NCBI GenBank assembly: GCA_022495005.1
Contig: JAGYXB010002037.1
Coordinates: forward strand, 310,001 to 374,000
Direction: 5' to 3'
DNA: 64,000 nucleotides
Origin: Rhyacophila brunnea
Lineage: Eukaryota > Arthropoda > Insecta > Trichoptera > Rhyacophilidae
Shown here: piece after piece, positions 23,901-33,727 of the stretch
Layout of the letters: each line of letters opens with the position of its first letter
How positions within the stretch are numbered: position 1 is the first letter of the stretch
Program-made: the position numbers and the translations under genes
Notes under the pieces: generated by a model
Database searches by the model: none
Seen by the model: only the letters and a program-made list of their open reading frames with translations
What the model was told of the DNA's origin: nothing

Positions 23901-26900
23901 AGTGTTTGACAGATAAGGGTGATTATAATAATTAGGGCCCGGATTTATATCATCGGTGTTTTGTAAAAAGGGCGAATTAACCAAAATGCTACTTTACAGG
24001 AGGAGGATTTTTAACTTTTGACATTTATTTGCTTTTTACCTGTAGATGATTATAAATATCTAACAAGTTTATAATAAAGCTTAGAAAGAATACTGTCATT
24101 ATAATAGGTATTATTATATAATATTTTAAAAGGCCTAATATGTCACATTTGTTTTTTATTTCGTAATTTTAATTAATTTAATTTTAGTTGATTATCATTT
24201 TTAAGTACTTTCCTGTGGAGATAAAAATTCGCCGTTTTTACACAACAAAGCTAGTGAGATACATATTGTATTTTCATTAAAATCTCGATTTCGCCAAAAT
24301 GGTTGATTCGCCCTTTTTACAAAACACCGACGATATGCTAGTGCATGTTTTGTTAGGGTGTATGCACAGCTATGCGAGTTACACCGAAATCTGTTTTGGA
24401 AGACACACAGAATCCAAAAATAAAATTTTATTGTGCATATAAATACATATTTGCGACTTTAGAGCATATTTGAGACATTAGTGCATATTTCAAATAAATA
24501 AATGCATATTTTAGAGCTTTTGAATTTATAATTTTAGTTTTTTTTTTAAATTATTTTATCGAAATATAACTAAGTTAGGAAGGTAGATAGTTTAGATACA
24601 CTTGCATTTTTAATGCCATCTCCGAGCTATGGATTTATCAGAAAAAGTGAAGTCAACTCGGGCACTTTTATTTAAAGTTTGCCCAACCACCTCTGTGGAC
24701 GTTGAGAGGTCGTTTTCCGCATATAAGCAAACAACGTTGTACATGGTTGCCGGCAAAATTTCATATTGGCAACGCCGCATTGATTTGTAAGCAGCCGTTT
24801 TTTTGGTGTGTCAGAACGCTGCAAACAGCCAAATCGTAAACGCACATTTCGTCCTCCGTAAAATAAATTATTAAAAATGTAACCATTAGTATATATTAAC
24901 CCAAATAAAACTCGTTGTTTGTGATCACAATTCCGGTGTGTTATTTGTCCACCTCCAAGTCCCGAATCCAGACGAAAAACTATACAAAGAAACAAAGTGA
25001 CAGCACCTTTTCACTTTCGAAAATGGAGGGAAATGACAATACCTATGCGGAAAAATTTAATGTCAGAGATAATATTGAAAAAAATATCGTAATTTTTTTT
25101 CCAGACAAAAAACCGAAAATAGTATTGTTGTTTCTATTAAATAAAAACAACAATACAATGCAGTTCCACCATGAATTGACAGTTAACAAAATAAAAGAAA
25201 CCGAAAATAGTATTTAGGAATAGTTAAGTGTGTTGTTTTTGTTTTTGAGGTTATGTTTGGTTTACATTGCATTTATTATTCAATTATTTGTACTTGTGAA
25301 AAAACTATTTTGAAAATTGTAATTGATTAACTTTATATTCATTGTTTGTGTTATTTTGTTCTGCTATCGTATTATGTTGAAAAATTATTAACTAGTTATT
25401 CGATTTTTTGTCAGTAATATTGGGTAAAATCGGTATTTACAATTTTTTTCCACAAAAAATCAAAAAATGTCAATTTTTAACTGCATATTTCTTCGGTTTT
25501 AGTGCATATTTTATTGATTTTAAGTGCATACGTGCGTGCATATAATCATGTTTTTTTTTTGCAGATATATCCGCTCCCTAATTATAATGAGGAGTTCGCT
25601 CCAAATGATACTACTCTGTACACTGTTAATTAACGTAAGAATTGGTGTAATTACGGCGAGCAAGTTTGCTTTCTACCTTCACTTTCATATATTTAGATTT
25701 TGTTTGGTAGAGAAATGTTTCACCAACGTCCTATGCCATTTTGATTTGACACTCATTAAAGATCGAGGTGGTTTATTCCTCTGGATGGTTTCACCGTATG
25801 CACCCTTACTTAGACAGTATGATTGATGTATTGTATTAGATGAGAATAATATTATTAAAAATTATGTAATTTTGCAGGTGCCAGATATGGATGTGCCACA
25901 AGATCTACCGCACCTGCCGGGTGTGGCCGGGGACTTGCAGTTCCTCTCGGAATCTGAAAGAGCCATCGCCCCATCGGCGGCCCTCACCGTCCAGCCTTCA
26001 GAAACTTTCCCGGAAACCGAACAGCCTGACGCACAGTTCGCGCAAGAAGTCACCCCAGTCTCGAAAGCCGAGGTCACTAAGTCTGTTGTCCTGAAACAGC
26101 CGGAAGTCGTTGTGAAGAAGGTTGAAGAAATTGTCACAGTGAAGAAGCAGGGACAAGTGCGGGAAGCTAGTGGAGCTCCGCCACCTCCTCCAATGCCTCC
26201 GCCGCTTGCCCCTCTCCTAATGGCTGCTCCTCCTCCACCGCCGATCCCTGTCCCACCGCCCATGCAAAACCTCACCGAACCGGATTCGGGGAAAAAAGGA
26301 ACTAAAGCTGCACCTCCTACGTGAGTATTGCATTTTTTTCAACATAATTATAAAAATATACACTTAAAATTTATTTATTTACATAAATTTTAGCATTACA
26401 ACAGGCGATGAGGTCCAATAATAGTTGTGTAGTGAAACAGTAGTGTATTCACTAAACAATACTATTTACTAATAGAAGAGAAACAATCACATACATCCAG
26501 AATATGAGAAAATCACATAAATATACTATGACCTCATGTAGAATAGAACTCAGGGCCCCCGGATGAAAGGCTAACGCCTTACGCACTGGACTACGAGGGC
26601 TGTGTAATTGATAGGATAGACTTTAAAGCGCCTTACGCACTGGACTGCGAGGGTTGTGTAATTGATAGGATAGACTTTAAAGCGCCTTACGCACTGGACT
26701 ACGAGGGTTGTGTAATTGATAGGATAGACTTTAAAGCGCCTTACGCACTGGACTACGAAGGCTGTGCAATTGATAAGATAGATAAGACTTTAAATGAAAT
26801 TCGTGTGGGTTTGACGCGTTATAGTTTTTAACATATCGTAAGGCAACTGGGACCGTCCATTGGTCATCGTAATTGTTTTATATAACTGAGGTATCACAGG

Positions 26901-29900
26901 CACCTATAAAAGTTAGAAGGGTTCTATATTTGGCTACTTAGCACTTATATAGACTTCAATGTGAATGAGAACTCTTGCCATTGCATGGGAGTTGATAACT
27001 ATCTTGGAAATCGGGAATATGAATCGTTTGTCCTCCCTACGCGCAGAACTACTCAACCTGCCATTATGCCCCCTGCATTCATATGCCAATTGACAATTCT
27101 AACCATCTTCAAAGTACATATAATAACCAGAAATTCTTAATTAATGTTGAGGATGTAGCTGCAATAATAATATATTACATAGTTAAATCAATTTCACATG
27201 TTCCCGTATAAGTTTGTGGAATGAAAGCCGTAATTTTATTTTCATTATATCTGAAATTGGTTGTTTTAAAATGTTTGAAGACCGCTGGTCACAGAAAATA
27301 AAATAATTATTATAATATTCAATACATTGATGTGAAATTCTCGCTAATTTTGAAATATCTCTCCAAGTATACATTCTCTGCAATCTTTCCGTATATTTTA
27401 ATACTTGTAGGCTTCCCAGAAAACTTTCCGCCAATGTTGTCATTTAAAATATAAGAATTTACCGGAATTCAAATTTATTGGGGTTGTGATTTTAATCTGA
27501 ACAGTGTTGATGTTCTATGTTATTGATTGAAACACATTTAGTGCCATGTTTGTTGAGTTATTTTGAATCTTATTTTATTTGGCAGCTTCTTGCCATCTCT
27601 GGAGTTATTTATTATTGTTATTATTTCCTTTCTGAAACTATTTTCTGGGAATATAATATTGCCTGCAATATTTACAAAATTCAATTAAATGGACTATGTA
27701 TACTGTAAACACTGTAATCCAATTATTTGATTTTATACTGTAAATGTAAAACATTGTAAGAATGTTACGATAGTTCTGGCAACAATTAAAGCTGGAGGAG
27801 GCCGAACTAAGCAGAAGCATTGCAAATACTTTTGGCGATATTGACCCGCTGAGTCTACTTCTATACTGCCGCCATTAGCAAAAAGGCAGCTATCTGCCGA
27901 AGTCACATTTTGAGACAATGAGACATTCACGTTTTTTCAATTTTTTTTTGTTTAATTTTGTTTTATGGCATAAGCAAAAACCATTATATATTAATCCATG
28001 CTGTTTTTTTGCTAATGAATAACTACCGTTTTCACAAAAAAAATTAAAAACAATGTCCATTTTTATACTGAAATTAATTTTCTACTGCTTTTGACTTTAT
28101 GTCAAATGGTTCAGAATTTCACATAGAGCATTAGCCGCACACTTTGTGATTTTTGTCAAAAAGCTGCCTTTATCCTTATGTGGGTCTATTCTATACTTAT
28201 CGACCGCTAAAGTGATAAAGTGATAAATATTATCAAACTTAGGGTAGGTTTGTATCAAAATATTAGCACTTATTGTAACAATTACACGAAGCTGGTTTTT
28301 ATTGTTGCAATAAGTGCTATATTTTAACAGCACTATCTTGCTGCTGTTAAAATATCGCACTTATTGCAACAATAAAAACCAGCTTCGTGTAATTGTTACA
28401 ATAAGTGCTAATATTTTGATACAAACCTACCCTAAGTTTGATACTATTTATTACTTTAGTGTTCGATAAGTATAGAATAGACCCATTGGGGGCAATATAG
28501 GAAGAAATGGTATGCGCAGTTTACACCGACAGTGGTACCAGTTGCGAAGGGTGGAGGTAGGCTGTTAATATCTGACATAAATAGTGCACACTAAACTTTG
28601 TCATTCATACGTATTTGTTTTCTTTGAACTGAGACTACAAATTGCAGATAGTGTTGGTTTGTTTTTAAAATTAAATTAAGCCCTACGTAAACCAAATCAT
28701 AATGGCTTAGTATTTAAAAAAATTTACGTAACGTAATAAATTTAAAAAAAAAATGTATTTCACAATCAACCATAGTTATTGTTTTGCATTAGAGGAAATT
28801 TCTTATCTGAAATAAAATGCAAATCTAATTACTCAGAAGATGGTCCATTCTCTGACTTACTATGTGAAAAAGCGAACATTCATAGTAATTAATTATGATA
28901 AGGGTAAGTATATTAAAATTTCACAGAAATACTAGATAAGATAAGTACAACTTCTTGGTATTTTATTTTAGTCTAGAGTCTAGACCCAGTGTAATTAAAA
29001 AATAAATATAAGAAATACAAATGACTTGGAAATGTCAAGATTCTCCACTGCAATCTTCTCTCCGCTCCTTACTTACTCACTATATAAAGGGGTTAAGTGT
29101 ATGGCTGATGTTAAAATTCATGTTAAAGCTACTTAAATATCAACACACTTTGAAATTGAAATAAAGATTTTGTTAATTTTACAATTTTTATTGTAAATAT
29201 TTTATGGCTGAGATATATTCCTGGATAGTTGATAATAAAGTAGAATACCGCATAATGGAATCATTTATTTCTGTATAGTTCTAATTTTAGGAATAAAAAT
29301 CCCGTTGAAATTTCATTCAGCATGCTTTAAGTAGGGGTTTAAAAATTAACTAACACCGTCTGCAACAAATAAGTATATCTGACGATGTTTAGCGTACACT
29401 ATTTATGTGAGATCTTCACAGCCTACCTCCACCGTTCGCCGCTGGTTTGTATTATGTGAGACTTTTATCGGTAACCTGACATTTTTAATTATGGCAATAT
29501 AGTGTCAGATCGTAAAACTAATAATTGCACTAATAAAGTGCATGGGACCACTTAGAAATTCCATTTAACAATAATGCATTTCCTTTAGCATTCCACATTG
29601 CTATTATTGATTTTATTTTTGTGAACAATGGCTCCGTATCGTGTTACGACTTCTTTGAAGCAGTCTCTGTTGGTTTACAACTCCTTGGAAATGCACTGCG
29701 CCATTGTTGATTTGGCAGACAATTCCAAAATATTTTCGATATAATATTCAACATCGCACTTCTTAGCATTGTGTTTTTTTTTGTTAATGATGACCTAAAT
29801 TGTTTTAGAATAAAAACAATAATATTTGAATATGTTTGTTTTCATAATGTTATTTATTTTCATCAATTCACATAAATTCACAGTATATCTAATTCTCGGG

Positions 29901-31527
29901 AGGAGCGGAAGGGTGTGGTATAATTAACATGAAAACAAGTTATTTTTGTCAGGATGTTATCTTTGATGGGAATAATATATTTTATATTAACTAAGTGGAA
30001 GTTGAATTCTTGAAATTTATAATAATGAAATCAAGCGAGCAGTGAGGACATTGTAGATTAATGACTACAGAATCAAACCCTTCGTGTAGATTGTCTTTCA
30101 TGGAGAATGACTAAAGAAAATATTCAATAATCCTCATCATTCATCAAAGTTCACACTAGAATTGACAATTTAAAGTATGCATTGAATTGTTTTGGTCTTA
30201 ACGTACTTACTTAAGACCAGTTTTTATGAGAAATGGATGTCAGCCACTTGCTCAACCGATTAGGTCCATACTCTGACTCATACTAAACAAATTGAAAAAC
30301 AATATGTGTACTTGCCAGACCAAGGATTCGAACCTGGGACCCACAACTCTATAGTCCGGTGCTTAAAGCTGCGTGGCCATTGTTGATCACCTACAGTAAA
30401 ATTCTTCCATAGTAAAAATAAACTAAATTAACCAAATTCGTCAACGTCTTTGCTAATAACGAACCTTCCATAACAAATTGAAATTCAACTGGATGTTCAC
30501 ATACTATGTTATTATTGTTTCAGTGCAAAGGCTGTGCCGCCACCTGCCGCTGATAAGCGAGCCGACTTAATGGCTGATATTCGAAACGCTGGCGGACTCA
30601 AGAAAGCCAAGCTGAGGACCACCAAGACCGCGGAAGAAACTGTAATTTTATTTTTATCCGTCAATAATATCACTTTTATTGTTTTAATTAACTTAACCGT
30701 CAATTATGTGGTCAGCGATGTAGCACTTTACAGACCATTTTTAATCACGACCATATGGTCGATTTCATGTGATATGAGGGATGTGACCGCAGAACAGTTT
30801 ATTAAGATTGAAATACGAAACCTAGTCACCATAGACAAAGCTTTAAAGCCAGATATCTTAATGCTGGAAGAAATACAAGGCCCGCCGACTGTTTTCAAAA
30901 TGTTACATAATATTAGCAATATTGAATGCACATTTCGTTCATGACAAACTTTAATGCACATGAAGTTTATCCCATATTTCTTCACACTCATGAATTTTAC
31001 CTCCTTATAGCCGCACTCGGAAGAGAACCCACTTCTCGTATTGTTGTGTTCCTGAGATAGAGGTAATTTCTGAGTTGACAATATCATTTGTAAATCCTTT
31101 TGTTTTGCAAAAAACGAGATTAGCCCTACAGATCATTTAGGTCAAACAGTTGAGCGCCTATTTGATTCTGTGGAGTGAATGAGAAGGACAATAGGTCGAG
31201 ATAATGCGATCACTTTTTACAAGGTTGTAATCAATGATACTTTTCTAATATATCAGTTTCTTATATGTATCTTTATGTTCTCTTTCTTTTAAATTTGTTT
31301 GTTTCATTAATCTCCGCCTCTTTCAGAAGAAAGCGGCGAGCTCAGGAGGCGGTGACCTAATGGCGGACCTCTACGCCAACCTGTCCATGCGGCGGAAAGG
31401 CATCTCGGGCAACCGCAGCATCATGGAGGCGCTGCAGGATGCCATCTCTCCGCCTGTATCCAACGCCGACAACGTCAGCCACTCCTCCTCTTCCCTGTCT
31501 TCTTCCGCTGAAGAAGACTGGAACTGA
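14528..31527 (+). CDS. WASHC1: WASH complex subunit 1 (WASHC1 / washout), complete, five coding exons
   Basis: The coding exons are 14528-14908, 16444-16758, 25878-26320, 30524-30641 and 31327-31527. All junctions follow GT-AG and the phases (0, 0, 2, 0) agree, giving 485 residues, close to the usual 450-500. WASH is the nucleation-promoting subunit of the WASH complex on endosomes, where it activates Arp2/3 to build branched actin for cargo sorting. Domain order fits the family: N-terminal WAHD1 region (DLRQEENIIQIADTLEHL, KVFSSSKYP, EKLEFYHVK, SREKGTGKAAEPYMYSPGMG), a polyproline segment, a WH2 motif (LMADIRNAGGLKKAKLR), a connector (GDLMADLYANLSMRRKGISG) and an acidic tail with the Arp2/3-contacting Trp (AEEDWN). 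ATG codons occur at 14528 and 14531; I chose the first. Introns 2 (9.1 kb) and 3 (4.2 kb) are full of transposons. Confidence 0.95.
15050..15165. repeat. Repeat family H fragment
   Basis: The words 'cgaccaatctgcggaactcc' and 'tgtgagagccggctaa' are shared with 20055-20345, where the second word appears inverted relative to the first. It looks like a rearranged fold-back repeat in WASH intron 1. Confidence 0.4.
15367..15619 (-). mobile_element. MITE family B, copy 2 (253 bp, reverse orientation)
   Basis: This is the same 253-bp element as 11298-11550 in inverted orientation, flanked by ATAT at 15363-15366 and 15620-15623, in WASH intron 1. It differs from copy 1 at only a modest number of positions. 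Confidence 0.85.
15624..16443. other. WASH intron 1, 3' part
   Basis: This is AT-rich intron. At about 16090-16330 the - strand holds a degraded non-LTR retrotransposon fragment: 'GRLSWAGH' followed by a 'RMED'-like stretch, as in the post-RT region of LINEs. The WASH acceptor is ttccgtatttcag, ending at 16443. Confidence 0.45.
16444..16758 (+). CDS. WASHC1: WASH exon 2
   Basis: This exon encodes residues 128-232, the second half of the N-terminal domain. It opens EKLEFYHVK and contains LGPLPWNAPSIGCLLL, which aligns with the conserved LGxLPxNxSSVSSLLLFN. It ends at PYMYSPGMGE, matching the family's NYFYVPDLGQ. The donor is GAG|GTAAGC, phase 0. The middle (GATERAPGHARGQLP) is poorly conserved. 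An overlapping +1 frame is also open, so a compensated frameshift cannot be excluded, but the annotated frame is open throughout and right at both ends. Confidence 0.92.
16891..17326. mobile_element. hAT-like non-autonomous element (boundaries uncertain)
   Basis: The left end cagtgcttatcaatcttttc and the right end read inward cagagctttccaacc resemble hAT termini, with the shared subterminal word 'gacacac/ggcacac'. The flanking octamers do not match, so the ends or the class may be wrong. Confidence 0.4.
17327..18094. other. WASH intron 2, AT-rich stretch
   Basis: No feature is recognised apart from a short (TAGG)n run at about 17980-17994. The open frames here are low-complexity hydrophobic and unconvincing. 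Confidence 0.4.
18095..19319 (-). mobile_element. hAT transposon, degraded, with C-terminal transposase relic
   Basis: The ends are cagtagcagatc (18095) and, read inward from 19319, caggggcgggtc. The flanking octamers CACTGTAC (18087-18094) and CACTCTAC (19320-19327) match at 7 of 8 bases. On the - strand at 18249-18434 a frame encodes ERLFSVLKRVKNYLRSTVG followed by EERLNSMAILYIE, the hATC dimerisation region of hAT transposases. The remaining coding sequence is shifted and shortened, so the 1225-bp copy is inactive. It lies in WASH intron 2, antisense to the gene. Confidence 0.82.
19565..19840 (+). repeat. Repeat family F, copy 1
   Basis: This shares long stretches with 44895-45260 and 36505-36775, including 'gtgattacttactcgagt' and 'aaattggcaaataaatgtca'. 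The family may carry the start of a THAP-type transposase frame; see the copy at 36505. Confidence 0.55.
20045..20350. repeat. Repeat family H, copy 2
   Basis: It starts 'ttagccggctctcacatcta' and ends near 'cagtctgcggaactccattt'; both words recur at 15060-15160 in a different arrangement. The sequence is GC-richer than its surroundings and has short broken frames on the - strand. Confidence 0.4.
20351..21095. other. WASH intron 2, unique-looking AT-rich stretch
   Basis: Nothing was recognised here on either strand. Confidence 0.4.
21105..21180. repeat. Repeat family E, copy 1
   Basis: 'agagatggcagtgtgtgtat' through 'ctagtataatgctcattttc' matches 53758-53855 (agagatggcagtatattgtg ... atgctcattttctatgg). 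Confidence 0.5.
21281..21432 (+). mobile_element. tRNA-derived SINE family S1, copy
   Basis: The head has RNA polymerase III-like boxes: gcggcttaagcgctggcc (A-box region) and ggttcgaatcc (B box). The body 'tattgtttttcaatttgtgt' and 'tggacctaataggt ... tccatttctcgtaaaa' follows. The 5' few bases of the head are missing. Confidence 0.75.
21840..22245. mobile_element. MITE family D, copy 1 (about 406 bp)
   Basis: The left end tagtccgtttacacgtgcat and the right end read inward tagcgcctgtacacgtgcat, both followed by a variant of gatttactg, form a TIR of about 29 bp. A second copy lies at 33404-33727 and shares much of the interior. TA or TATA flanks are possible. No coding sequence is present. 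Confidence 0.7.
22246..23214. other. WASH intron 2, AT-rich stretch
   Basis: No feature was recognised on either strand. Confidence 0.4.
23215..23345 (-). mobile_element. tRNA-like SINE family S2, copy
   Basis: Read on the - strand it begins like a tRNA (ttggtagcataattggtaaa ... ggttgcaggttgaaacc) and continues into 'ttctaataggtatgtttctg agg'. The same tail, 'ttctaatacat...atgtttctgagg', follows the tRNA-like head at 51633-51745. Confidence 0.55.
23690..23800 (-). mobile_element. SINE S1 body fragment
   Basis: 'cgagaaatggatcttagcca cttactcaacctatcaggtcc' is the S1 body in reverse. It is preceded by 'gccgcttcacgaagggcttt', which also occurs next to an S1-like fragment at 57438. Confidence 0.5.
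23801..24404. other. WASH intron 2, with a short inverted motif pair
   Basis: 'tcggtgttttgtaaaaagggcg' at about 23953 and its near-complement 'cgccctttttacaaaacacc gac' at about 24309-24331 bracket about 340 bp, suggesting a small TIR element (about 23953-24331). No coding sequence was seen. Confidence 0.45.
24405..25545 (+). mobile_element. hAT relic with subterminal GCATATTT arrays
   Basis: At 24662-24740 the + strand encodes TTSVDVERSFSAYKQT, the hallmark of the C-terminal dimerisation domain of hAT transposases. Both ends of the region carry several copies of (g)tgcatattt in the same orientation (about 24434-24516 and 25484-25540). The remaining transposase is missing or scrambled, and exact ends could not be fixed. 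Confidence 0.6.
25878..26320 (+). CDS. WASHC1: WASH exon 3 (end of N-terminal region and polyproline)
   Basis: This exon follows tttgcag and opens VPDMDVPQDLPHLPGVAGDL, which matches the conserved [20 protein letters not shown] of WASH proteins. It ends in a polyproline tract (APPPPPMPPPLAPLL, APPPPPIPVPPPM), the likely profilin or SH3 contact site. The donor is AC|GTGAGT, with phase 2 (two bases of a Thr codon carried to exon 4). Confidence 0.95.
26535..26794 (-). repeat. tRNA-like SINE head amplified as four 54-bp tandem units
   Basis: 'cgccttacgcactggactac' recurs at 26575, 26629, 26683 and 26737, exactly 54 bp apart. The units differ by only a few bases. Read on the - strand, the first unit continues into a tRNA-like head (ctcgtagtccagtgcgtaag gcg ... 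gagttctattc). The repeats therefore appear to have grown from the 5' part of a SINE. Confidence 0.75.
26795..28180. other. WASH intron 3, AT-rich stretch
   Basis: No feature was recognised on either strand. Several short low-complexity frames are present, none of them convincing. Confidence 0.4.
28181..28485. repeat. 305-bp near-perfect palindrome
   Basis: The left arm 28181-28331 (tgggtctattctatacttat ...) and the right arm 28343-28485 (... ataagtatagaatagaccca) are near-complete reverse complements around an 11-nt loop. Differences are confined to a few bases and a short 'gtgataaa' duplication in the left arm. This is a fold-back element in WASH intron 3. The transcript could form a stem of more than 100 bp. 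Confidence 0.85.
28539..29444. repeat. Fold-back repeat family A, copy 3 (most complete)
   Basis: The reverse arm begins cagttgcgaagggtggaggt at 28539 and continues to about 28705. The forward arm (about 29325-29444) ends accgttcgccgctg. The flanking octamers agtggtac and gtttgtat do not match. The interior of about 620 bp is AT-rich and non-coding. Confidence 0.6.
29445..30221. other. WASH intron 3, AT-rich stretch
   Basis: No feature was recognised. Confidence 0.4.
30222..30385 (-). mobile_element. tRNA-derived SINE family S1, copy (reverse)
   Basis: The head (reverse complement of ggattcgaacctgggaccca ... gcttaaagctgcgtggcca) and the body (gagaaatggatgtcagccac ... gattaggtcc) match the other S1 copies. 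It lies 139 bp before WASH exon 4. Confidence 0.75.
30524..30641 (+). CDS. WASHC1: WASH exon 4 (WH2 motif)
   Basis: With the two bases carried from exon 3, it reads AKAVPPPAADKRADLMADIR followed by NAGGLKKAKLRTTK. This is the actin-binding WH2 (V) motif with the LKKAKL core. The donor is ACT|GTAATT, weaker than the other donors, phase 0. Without splicing the frame would continue open into the intron. Confidence 0.93.
31327..31527 (+). CDS. WASHC1: WASH exon 5 (connector and acidic tail, stop)
   Basis: This exon opens KKAASSGGGDLMADLYANLS after tttcag. It continues with MRRKGISG, the connector helix, and ends SSSAEEDWN-TGA at 31525-31527. The Trp in the acidic tail is the conserved Arp2/3 contact. 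Confidence 0.95.
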   Translation, partial: KKAASSGGGDLMADLYANLSMRRKGISGNRSIMEALQDAISPPVSNADNVSHSSSSLSSSAEEDWN

Positions 31528-33403
31528 TCGGAACGACTTTCTCCTGCATCGCTGCTTACCTAGACTTAACCATTCCGTGTCTACCGGGCCAAATGATGAC
31601 TGAATGTAAAATCTCTCCGGATTTACACTATGTCATAGTCGAAGAGTTTCTTATAATTGTACTGGCTACAATTAAGGGATAGCTATGCAAGAATGTGTGT
31701 ATTTTGTGTTGTAGGATGATGGGTTTCAGACACACAGGCATTTGGCGCGACATCAATTTAATCCAAACTCTAAAAAGCCAACAAAACTGCATTCTTGCCC
31801 ACGCATTTGTAGTCACAGTATCAAAAAACTGTCAAATATTCAAATCAGCTAAACATTGTTGATCAAACGACGAAAGTGTTTTTTTTGTATTGGCACTTCA
31901 GAAAAGTATACGTGGAGATGTTTGGTGAATCCATCAACAATTAGAAATATACTCGATGCACAGTGTTTCAATTATTGGAAATATATTTCTCAATCGATTA
32001 TACACTCTCCGACTATAAGCATTTTCGTGCTTTGTGTAATTTGACAAACCTGACCGGGGGAGGCAGCCAATTCGCTATGAATTCTGTGTATTTTGCGATT
32101 TCCAAGTTTGTTGCAAGAGCGAATAGTTGTTTTTTTTCTAACAAATATTAGTGTATCGATTCTGTGTGTGCCAGTACATTAAGTTACATGTGTTTTGTGA
32201 GTCACATACACAAAATCGACAATTTGTAATCACGCCGAATTTTTGTCGTCTTGATAAACGTGTCACGAAAGTGGTTTTGTGCAATTATCTCATAAATGGT
32301 TGACATACATAAATTCTACCATGAGATCGTCACTTGGAAAGTATAAAAATAAATTACTTTAAAATCTTGAAAACCCAAAATGATTTAGTTTCGGTAAAGA
32401 GTAGTAACTGGCTTATTATTGACTTCATTTAAACATTCAAAATAATGTGACCTGTTCTGTGCATAGTGATGTATAATTAATGGAAGTGACCTATCTTTTG
32501 AGTTTCATATTAACTCTTCGTCGAATCTTATTCTACAATTTCTCTCATTGATCTCATCAACAGTGATTTGATAATATCGAACAACCGCTAACATAATCTA
32601 AATATATGCATAAATTAACGATTAAGCTAAGGAACACAGCAAAGGCAAGACTGTTGAGATGTCTTCAAACTGAATATTAGTCAGATTTGTGATTCGGTTA
32701 CCATAGCAACAGAAATAAACAGTCTTCATCTATAGATGTTTGATTGCCAACAGCATCCATGGGTTTCCTGTAACTGCAAGGCATTTGAAACTTTCCAATT
32801 TCGCTGTGTTCCTGAATTTATAACTCCCATGGTTATCTGAAACCGTTTGCTCTTTGACATTCATTTTTGATTTGAGAAGTAGTTTTTAATCGAGAAGTTT
32901 GCCATTGAAATAATTGGATTGAAGTTTTTGAGTATCATCCTATTTTCAAGCAAAGTAATTTGTCATCATCATGATATGCACTACAAGCCAATGTGGGTCT
33001 CGGTTGCTTACAGCAGACGTCTCCAGTCATCTTATATCTGCTAGCTCCACCTTAGCATCAGCATGTGGCTCTTTCTGCATATTTTTGTCTCCCGACAGAC
33101 TTATACCGCTCCGGTATATTGATGAGAAGACTTTTGAGTGTCTTTCATCCTTGGCACACTTCCATCCTTGACACTGATAGATCCTGGTTGTACCTTGCTC
33201 GCCATATCTCAGCTTTCTCTCAATAAAGACAAATTTTTCACTACAGCTATCTTAGGTTAAATTATTAAGAATTAGCAAAGCACTTTAGCCCGATGTTTTG
33301 TCTCAGTTCTATATGTCAATAGAGCCTGATAAGTTTTTTTCTAGTTTTAGACTTTGAAATGTGTCTTATCTGAATACCATTGAAATCATGTTTTGTGTCC
33401 TGT
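31528..33403 (+). other. WASH 3' UTR and intergenic sequence
   Basis: The 3' UTR begins at 31528. I could not fix the polyadenylation site. The remainder is AT-rich, with no gene or repeat recognised. Confidence 0.4.
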
Positions 33404-33727
33404 TATAGCCTGTTTACACATGCATGGATTTACTGCCGGCAGTACGTATTGTCATGACCATAACAATAAAATGCAAATGTAAACACATTTTATCGTGCAT
33501 GTAAGTTGTAAGATTGCATTCATGGATGTCTGAATTTTCACGTGGCGCAGTACAACAATAGTGGCAAACCTGCCCTGAAAAAATACAAAGTAAATGACAC
33601 AGAGCATTTTGACATGTCAAATAGTAGCACCACACAACGACAAAGCGTCTCCCTTATACTTAAAAAATGCCATTGGCGAGACAGTCATCACTTAGGAGTA
33701 TATCCATGCACGTGTTCAGGTGCTGTT
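33404..33727. mobile_element. MITE family D, copy 2 (about 324 bp)
   Basis: This starts tatagcctgtttacacatgc and ends 'tatatccatgcacgtgttca ggtgctgtta'. It shares the interior words 'gcattttgacatgtcaaata', 'cctgaaaaaat' and 'ggcgagacagtca' with 21840-22245. Confidence 0.65.

Noticed and set aside
25862..26275. Gly-rich - strand frame of 137 codons
   Set aside because: It is the complement of the WASH polyproline exon.
26535..26794. CRISPR-like array of regularly spaced repeats
   Set aside because: The units are directly abutting 54-bp copies without unique spacers, in a eukaryotic intron.
30642..30944. Extension of WASH exon 4 through an open frame of 100 further codons
   Set aside because: The downstream residues have no family similarity, and exon 5 joins in phase with a conserved connector and acidic tail.
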